From positions 83,488,704-83,552,703 of the forward strand of contig CM051024.1 of assembly GCA_027627225.1 (NCBI GenBank): a stretch of 64,000 nt of DNA, in the 5' to 3' direction. This DNA is from Congeria kusceri (lineage: Eukaryota > Mollusca > Bivalvia > Myida > Dreissenidae). Below, piece after piece: positions 55,030 to 64,000 of the stretch. The notes below the pieces were generated by a model. It worked only from the letters and a program-made list of their open reading frames with translations, did no database searches and was not told where the DNA came from. A program made the translations under genes and the position numbers. Position 1 is the first letter of the stretch. The number at the start of each line of letters is the position of its first letter.

Positions 55030-56045
55030 AAACAAGAGGGCCACGATGGCCCTAGGTCGCTCACCTGTGTTAAAGACATCATATTGGCTTATAACAAGAG
55101 GACCAAATGGCACTAAAGCACTTACCTGCGTATAAAGATCTGGGCCTTGCAGTTTTAGGAGAAGATTTGTAAAGTCTAAACCATGTGACCCACATGGTGT
55201 GGCCACTTTCTACCACAGGGGTATAATTTGAACAACATCTGTAGAGGACCACTATACAATATTACATACCAAATATGAAACCTCTGGGCCTTGCAGTTTC
55301 AGACGAGAAGATTTTTAAAGTCATTTTGCTATTTCTATATAAACTATGTTATCCACAGGGTGTGGCCATTTTTTACCCCAGGGACATCATTTTAACAATC
55401 TTTGTAGAGGACCACTATACAATGTTACATACCAATCTCAAAAAACGTGGAAATTCCACGAAAACCAAATGTTTCGAACGAAATGCATCAAAGTCAGCAC
55501 AAAAATGTTTAGTCTATTATAAGTGACCTTGACCCTACCCACCCGATATACAATTCCAAGCGAGGTCTTGATATAAGATAACTATGTATGAAGTTTCATT
55601 AAAATATCTCAATACGTTCTCAAGTTATTGAGCGGAAACTTTTTCTTTTTTTAGTAACAGTGACCTTGACCTTGACCCCATCCACCATAAACGTAATCCA
55701 AAGCGAGGTCTCTATATAAGGTATCTTATTATGAAGTTTCATTAAAATATCTCAATGCGTTCTCAAGTTATTGACCGTAAACCGTTTTTCTATTTTTAAT
55801 AACAGTGACCTTGACCCCACCAACCCCATAAGCAATACTAAGTGAGGTCTCAATATAAGATATGTGTATTAAGTTTCATTAAAATATCGCAATGCATTCT
55901 CAAAATATTGAGCGGAAACCGTTTTTCTATTTTAAGTAACAATGACCTTGACCCCACCCACCCCATATGCGATCCCAAGCGAGGTCTGAATATAAGGTAC
56001 CTATGTATTAAGTTTCATTTAAATATCTCAATGCGTTTTTGGCTA
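55030..56045. repeat. Dispersed repeat with 'gggccacgatggccc' and four tandem 'tgaccttgacc' units
   Basis: The left part starts 'aacaagagggccacgatggc' at 55032, with the palindromic 'gggccacgatggccc'. Two copies of 'gtagaggaccactatacaat' (near 55240 and 55406) follow. From 55524, four units begin with 'tgaccttgac' at 55524, 55661, 55806 and 55943, spaced 137, 145 and 137 bp. Each carries 'gaggtct' and 'aagtttcattaaaatat'-like pieces. A non-coding dispersed repeat family of bivalves is the likely class. Confidence 0.7.
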
Positions 56046-56639
56046 AGCACTTATCGTATGACAATAGATTGAGATGTTGTGTTGTATTTATTTATTTATT
56101 TTAAAAATTAATATTAAAATATTTAACCACTGCTTTATCACAAACAAACAATATCAGTGAATCTTGCCTTGCAAATAGTGCACAACAGAACAAGAACATG
56201 GAAAAATACATTCATTAAATATTAAAATACTCTGGACAACTTAATAAACTGCAAGCAATTAACAGACATGATTAAGGAACAGTCGCATATCTTGAGTTTC
56301 TTGGCCTCTAATGCTAGAAAAACACTAGTAAATTAAGCATGTAATCGAATGGACACATGAGACCTGACTTTAAATTTTAAAAAAAATACTAAATCACTTC
56401 CCTCCCGAGTCCCGGGTAAATAGCTCAATTGCAACTAGTGAAGATAATTTCGAAGCACAACTAGTCATAATGTGATAAATTACAGTATTTTGAAAGAAAA
56501 TGCAGTTTAAATTGGTTAGCACATGAATATGCATAGTAATGCTATTTGAAGTGATACTGATAAAAATGTCCAAACTCAGTGTATATAAGCAGTACTGTTG
56601 TTAAGAATACAGTATTTTTGTTTAATATTATTTTTTATT
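56046..56639. other. AT-rich spacer, no gene seen
   Basis: No ORF or repeat of note. Confidence 0.35.
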
Positions 56640-56643
56640 TTCA

Positions 56644-59070
<2,427 letters not shown>

Positions 59071-59074
59071 CGAT

Positions 59075-59125
59075 ATAACAAGGGGGTCATGATGACCCAA
59101 AGCACCCACCTGAGCACGGATCATA
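59075..59125. repeat. Fragment of the 'aacaag.gggtcatgatgaccc' repeat
   Basis: 'aacaagggggtcatgatgac' followed by 'ccaaagcacccacctgagc' is a diverged short copy of the left part of the element at 55030. Confidence 0.55.
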
Positions 59126-60773
59126 CTATGAATGTCACAATGGTGTTAAATCATTGATCGGGTTGATGAAGTTTTATATTTATTTAACGCATTAGCTATT
59201 AGACGCATATCGCAAGAGCATTCGATAAAAGATTAATTGTTCTTTTGTCAATGCTTGTCGTACATCAAGGGTATGCTGTTGCTTTTTTTGCCATAGTGTA
59301 GCTATAGAGTAAATATCTCTCTGTTTCCTTTAATCAACACAATACTTGTCCTATGACTGGGAGGTACAAAACTGTCCTCCACCCAACGTGTCAGCTGCTC
59401 AGAATCAGCAGTGCATTTAGAGAAATTGTCAAAATCTCACTGACTCTGACCAAGCAATGGAACCGGTAAGTTAAATCTCGTATGTTCGTTGTTCCGACTA
59501 CTAGTATTAGTTTTTGCACATGCTTCAAAATGTGCCTTGTAATCACTCCAAGAGCTGCTACCGTAATAGGTGGCAAGTTTCATCACTGCATCAGCGCGTT
59601 TACAATCCTGTTTGATGACTCACCATTCATTTCCTGAAAACAGGGGTCCTCCTATAGTATAACGCCATCGCTCCGCGAAGAGAGTTTCTTGCACTGAGTA
59701 ACGTTTTAATAATTTGGCTCAACGCGGCGCGGCGTTCGTAAGCTTCTGACTTATCTCAAAATAAACCTTCTGTTGAGTGGAGTTTTCTTTCCTTATGCCA
59801 GACTCTGTCTTCTTCCTGGAGATGCAAACTCCATCTCCAACTCCGTCTTCAGACGTTGCAGTTCCATTATCAATCGATCATTTTACCGGCGAAATTCTAC
59901 GAAACTCATACTCTGTAACACTGATTCTGAGCTCTATGACCTATATGTGTTCAGTTGTCTAACTCATTCTTTGCTACATATACAGGCTATTGGGGTATCA
60001 GTTTGTAATAAAAACCTATTATGTCCAACGTTGTGCGCAAAAATACTCTGTTACATGCAGGGGTATAATGCAAGCCAGGTATAAATTTACAAGAGTCACC
60101 ATATACTTTCATAGGAGCTACCTCTCTAATGTTTAGAGAAATACTGGTATACAATGTTAATTAGCAAAAACCATTCAGCTGAAAAGCAAGGATGGTATTT
60201 ACTATGCATATTCGATGGGCAAACAAAGTCAGTGGATTGAAACTGCTATGTAGCCTATACACGGAGCAGCAAAATAACACCATGCCGTTTCATTGTAGAT
60301 CTAATAGTTTAGCCTATGCCATTATGTGCCATGTCTTGATCATTACGCATTTAAACACTTTATTTTTAACACAAATTTTACGCACCTGGCCATATAACAC
60401 GAAGCAGAATTAGTCCAAATAAGTCTAGACATAGTCATTGGATTCCGAGATATTTTTGTATGGGGGCAGATCTCGAGGCCATACTACCTACAATGACGAT
60501 ATTGACCAAAAATATAAAATATGAAAAATCTGTTAAAATGAATGTAAAATAATGAAAAACAATATCGGACCTCATATTTATATGAGTAGATGCAGAATAT
60601 CCAATGGCTTTTAATTGTGTATCAGGGTTTGACCACTGATCGCAACCTCCGCGCAGAGATTTTACTGGTTCCGAGCATAGCTCTAAGAAGTAGGAAAGTA
60701 ACCGCTGCGAGGACCTAAATGGGTTGCCCATCAATTGGTGTAATGTAGCCTTCAGGCTCTTCAGAAATAAAAT
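59126..60773. other. Spacer, no gene recognised
   Basis: Several short open frames on both strands match no family I know. Near 59640-59780 GC-rich pieces ('caacgcggcgcggcgttcgt') contain a short inverted repeat. Nothing else is supported. Confidence 0.35.
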
Positions 60774-60897
60774 ATGGCGCAGGTATTAAGAAAACTTCTC
60801 CCGTCCAAAAACATACTCACCGAAGGAAAATGTTGTTTATTTAAGTGTGACAAGCGATTCCTTGGTGAAAGCTGGGTAGCTGGAAGTTGTATAGATC
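60774..60897 (+). CDS. Possible first coding exon, unknown protein
   Basis: ATG at 60774 in a good context ('aaaatatggcg') opens a frame that encodes about 41 residues (MAQVLRKLLPSKNILTEGKC, then CLFKCDKRFLGE) and ends at a strong donor 'gtaagt' at 60898 in phase 1. It has Cys pairs but no complete zinc motif. It may be the 5' exon of the PHD/FLYWCH gene downstream: an acceptor at 61659-61660 would join in frame, but that acceptor is weak. No family is recognised. Confidence 0.4.
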
Positions 60898-61660
60898 GTA
60901 AGTTTAATTTCACATGTTAGTAAACTCACTCATTGTGACTGACCTTGCATGGTGAGGTTTTTTCCGGATATTACATATTCGGATAAACTGCTTTTGTTGA
61001 CTTATGGGCGATGCAAAAAAAAATCAGCATGTTTAAAAGAACAGCAGCAAAACATTCCTACATTTGAATTAGAAATGCAACTTGTACACAATTATTATCA
61101 TAATTTTGTATTGTTTTGAGTTGTTTTTTTAAAGAAAAACACAAGAAGGTAAATGATACAAAAGTCAAAACCAAAGTCAAACCATCTCATCAGCAAGCAT
61201 TCTAAGCATGAATCTCTTTTTTCATTAATAAGCAATGTTATATGAAACCCAGACAATGCATAACCTGGTCATACACACCATTATATGAAATCATTAAATA
61301 CATTTCTGACAAAAAATGTGTGCCTCACGCTGTATAGTCATAGCCTTCAAAAAGTTCATATTCTATTTTTGATTAACTAAAGAGCAATGACAACTGGTAT
61401 GGCCAAAACTACTCAGCTGCATCCAGTATGTTTTAACCAAATAATTATATATTGTTCTCTTGAGCAACGAAGGTAAGGTTTTCGGTATTGATTACAGCTC
61501 ATTAAGAAGTTCTAAGTAGTCAGATTTGGTAAATGAATTGGTTGGGTATACGGACGATACGGACCATGGACCATACCGCCCAAAATAATATACACTAATA
61601 GAGTGAACACGTCTTTAATTACTAATTAAAGGTAAAGTGTGACAATCGTTATTATTGAAG
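60898..61660. other. Putative intron or spacer before the PHD exon
   Basis: AT-rich sequence without a further exon. A weak polypyrimidine stretch precedes the candidate acceptor at 61659-61660. Confidence 0.3.
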
Positions 61661-62119
61661 ACAATATAAATATCAGGTATGGACATGGTCTTGCCATATT
61701 CGAAAAAATGCCTGCGCCTCCATGTTTATTCTGCTTAAGGAGAATTTACTCCACCTCAAGAGCGGTCACTTGTGACAAGTGCCAACGGTGGCATCATATC
61801 CGATGTGGAAACACAGGGATTACGGAGGAGGAATATGACGAAGCTGTTCGAAATCATCATGAACTGCGTTTCGTATGCATGAGGTGTCGTCACTACGATA
61901 CTACTGATGAGGACATGGATGTAGGTGAATATGAAGTCACCCACGTACAACTGCGGGTGCCTGATGCACCGATGGACATTGAACCCACACCGTCAACTCT
62001 GTTGTTGAACGAAGAGTCAGGAAGTGGTGATATTATGGACGTGGTGGCAACAGATTACGCAACGTCAATGTTTGACGTGAGTCGACCTGAGCGTTCAGTG
62101 GATTGGAAGAAGAAGAGAC
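61661..62119 (+). CDS. PHD finger exon upstream of a MULE-type gene
   Basis: From ATG 61708 the protein starts MPAPPCLFCLRRIYSTSRAV. Zinc ligands in PHD order are Cys 6, 9, 22, 25, His 30, Cys 33, 57 and 60 (C4HC3 type). An acidic linker follows (TTDEDMDVGEYE), and a basic end (WKKKRR) meets a donor 'gtaagt' at 62120. PHD fingers usually read histone H3 tails. The donor leaves phase 1, but the FLYWCH exon needs phase 2, so either a base was lost or gained, another exon lies between, or the PHD protein ends on its own at TAA 62134-62136. Confidence 0.55.
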
Positions 62120-62220
62120 GTAAGTGGACCAATTAAAAAGTTATCATAATAATAATAATATAATAAATTTATAAATCAAACAAATATTTGTTGTTTTATA
62201 CAAATAATAATACCATTCCT

Positions 62221-62373
62221 ATGTTTTACTTCTTATTATAACAATACAATAATTTATCACTATAGTCATATATATCGCATAATTATTTGTTATTTGATGT
62301 TTTACTTCTTATTATAACAATACAATAATTTATCACTATAGTCATATATATCGCATAATTATTTGTTATTTGA
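62221..62373. repeat. 76-bp tandem duplication
   Basis: The segment starting 'atgttttacttcttattata' at 62221 is repeated at 62297, with near identity over 76 bp. It lies in the putative intron before the FLYWCH exon. Confidence 0.85.
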
Positions 62374-62438
62374 TTAAATTAATTGGGTATTATTCCTATA
62401 AAGTAAAATGCTAAGTAATCAACAATGATTTTTTTCAG

Positions 62439-64000
62439 TGACCTCAACGATGAAACCGTCCATGATGTCGTAATAGACGGAACACCTACATACACAGTGG
62501 TGGACGGTGGTTCTAAGAAAGGTTCCCGGAAGCTAGTCTCCAGCGAAGGCTATGCGTTCGTGGTGAAGAGAACCTTGGTCTCTGGTGTGACGGAGTGGAG
62601 ATGCAGCGTCCGAGGAAGGGGAACTGGTTGTCCGGCGGTCATAAAGCAAACTGGGGATGCCTTTGTGAAAGGCGCACGGGGACACAGTCACCCAGCAAAT
62701 CCCGGTCTACTCACTGCTGTTCAGAAAGCGAAAGAGGTAATTATAGTTAATTTATCTGTCATATATCATAAATAAAATGTTCAGCCATTTTTTTTATTAC
62801 TTCAACGTCGAAAAGTATAATAGTTGCTAATATGTGTTTCGCTTTTAATTACAGATAAAAGTGGCGGCTCGTGGAGACGTGTTCGAGACTGCACCCGTCA
62901 TTGTCCGTCGTGTGTTGGAGGAGTTCTCAGACCCAAACCTACCACCCGGTGCTCGAAACAGTGAGCAAAATCTGTTCAAACTCGCAAACAGGTGTCGCAA
63001 GAACATGCGACCAAAAGACCCAGTGTCGACAGAATTTGAGGTAAGATAAATCCCATATGCTAAATCAGACACATAGATCATTCCACAAAAAATAACTTGT
63101 CCATTGTACATACCATAAATGTGTATTTTGTTGTTGTTTTTTTATGGGTAATGGGTAATGTATAATTATCCATTTCTTTTTCAGATCGATGAACAGTACC
63201 TGAACAATGCGATCAACGAACCGTTCTACAGGGGAACGGTCACGGTAAAGGAACGGAGACACGTCATTCTAGCGACGGATACGCAGCTGGAGCTGCTGTC
63301 GAAGGCAAAGACATGGTATATGGACGGAACGTTCAAAGTGGTGAAATCGCCGATAACGCAACTCTTTTCAATCCATGGCTTCGTGAAGTACGAAGATGTA
63401 ATAAAACAGCTACCACTGTGCTTCGTCCTCATGACTGGGAGGAAACGAAGAGATTACAAACAGGTATCTAAACAGTATAGTTTACAGATAATTTATCACC
63501 TTATATTATATATATATTTAATCACATTTTATAAATAATGCTATTATCAGTATGGTTTATTGTAATTATTATTGTTATTATTATCATTTCAGGTGTTGCA
63601 GAAAGTGAACTCGCTTCTAAGCGAAACCAAAGTGACAACGTTCGTGGTCGACTTTGAGGCCGGTCTCTGGCAGGCTATTCGAAAGGTCTACACGGATCCT
63701 GAAATCAAGGGCTGTGCGTTCCACTTCGGCCAAGCATTGTGGCGAAAGTGCCAAGAACTTGGTCTCAGGACAGCCTACGAGAGTAGGGATAGAGTATACA
63801 AGATGCTGCGGAAGACCTTCGCGCTCCCTCTTCTGCCACCAGCCGACATCCGTCCCGCGTTTGCAAATATCAGGGAAAAAGGTCAAAGCGACCAATTAGC
63901 CCCCTTCTTCGCTTATGTTGATCAAACTTGGATGAGCAACAGCATATGGACAGTCGAAAACTGGTCGGTATACGGGCGATCAGTGCGAACTAACAACGAC
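62439..64000 (+). CDS. FLYWCH zinc finger + MULE transposase protein, runs off the window
   Basis: Four exons join in phase: 62439-62736, 62855-63040, 63185-63463 and 63593-64000 (continuing). Exon 1 is a FLYWCH-type finger (Trp-x-Cys at EWRCS, Cys at GCPAV, and GHSHP as the His pair). The MULE transposase fold follows: the first Asp in WYMDGTFKVVK, the second in VVDFEAGLWQA, then GCAFHFGQALWRK. WSVYGRSVRTNND at the window end is where the family's third acidic residue should follow. The order FLYWCH-MULE is common in bivalve genomes. Whether this is a mobile element or a domesticated gene cannot be told: no terminal inverted repeats are visible, and the frame is intact as far as it goes. All introns have clean GT-AG ends in phase 0. 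Confidence 0.82.

Noticed and set aside
61639..61707. GTG start for the PHD protein
   Set aside because: Eukaryotic genes rarely use GTG; the ATG at 61708 or an upstream exon is more likely.

Overview
The window is eukaryotic, from an invertebrate animal and most likely a bivalve mollusc. The genes are built from short exons with GT-AG introns in AT-rich DNA. Long simple repeats are common, and the dispersed repeats (a 'gtccccg' element, copies of the 'gggccacgatggccc' motif, tandem units starting 'tgaccttgacc', and a palindromic element with 'accgggctta' ends) resemble families I know from bivalve genomes, especially dreissenids. The genus is inference; the spliced-gene structure is read directly.

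Plus strand, 6.6-24.5 kb: a gene of 26 exons whose splice phases all agree (2286 nt, 761 residues). It encodes a long coiled-coil protein with a helical C-terminal region that I do not recognise. Its introns hold most of the simple repeats: a GTAT/GTAC tract, a 1.3-kb AGT tract, a 291-bp AC tract, a 21-bp minisatellite, a 173-bp tandem array and several dispersed elements. Upstream (0.5-1.3 kb, minus strand) are three exon-like coiled-coil segments that may belong to a second, divergently placed coiled-coil gene.

Transposon belt, 26.6-43.2 kb: a decayed non-LTR retrotransposon with ORF1, AP endonuclease, reverse transcriptase and a C-terminal CCHC knuckle; a 2.3-kb degenerate 21-bp minisatellite; a decayed DUF7869-type gene on the minus strand; a tRNA-derived SINE head; a decayed minus-strand Ty3/gypsy element with short LTR-like flanks; and a second SINE-like copy.

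Minus strand, 47.3-52.75 kb: two immunity-related GTPase (IRG) loci. One is a truncated copy. The other has three phase-consistent exons that join four zinc ribbons to a full IRG GTPase, but carries two in-frame stops.

Minus strand, 56.6-58.6 kb: two exon-like fragments of a Golgi class I alpha-1,2-mannosidase (GH47), frame-damaged. Plus strand, 61.7 kb to the end: a PHD finger followed by FLYWCH and MULE transposase exons that run off the window. Functional coupling between these loci is not shown by the sequence; the two IRG loci look like a duplicated immune family, and the rest is a repeat-rich setting.
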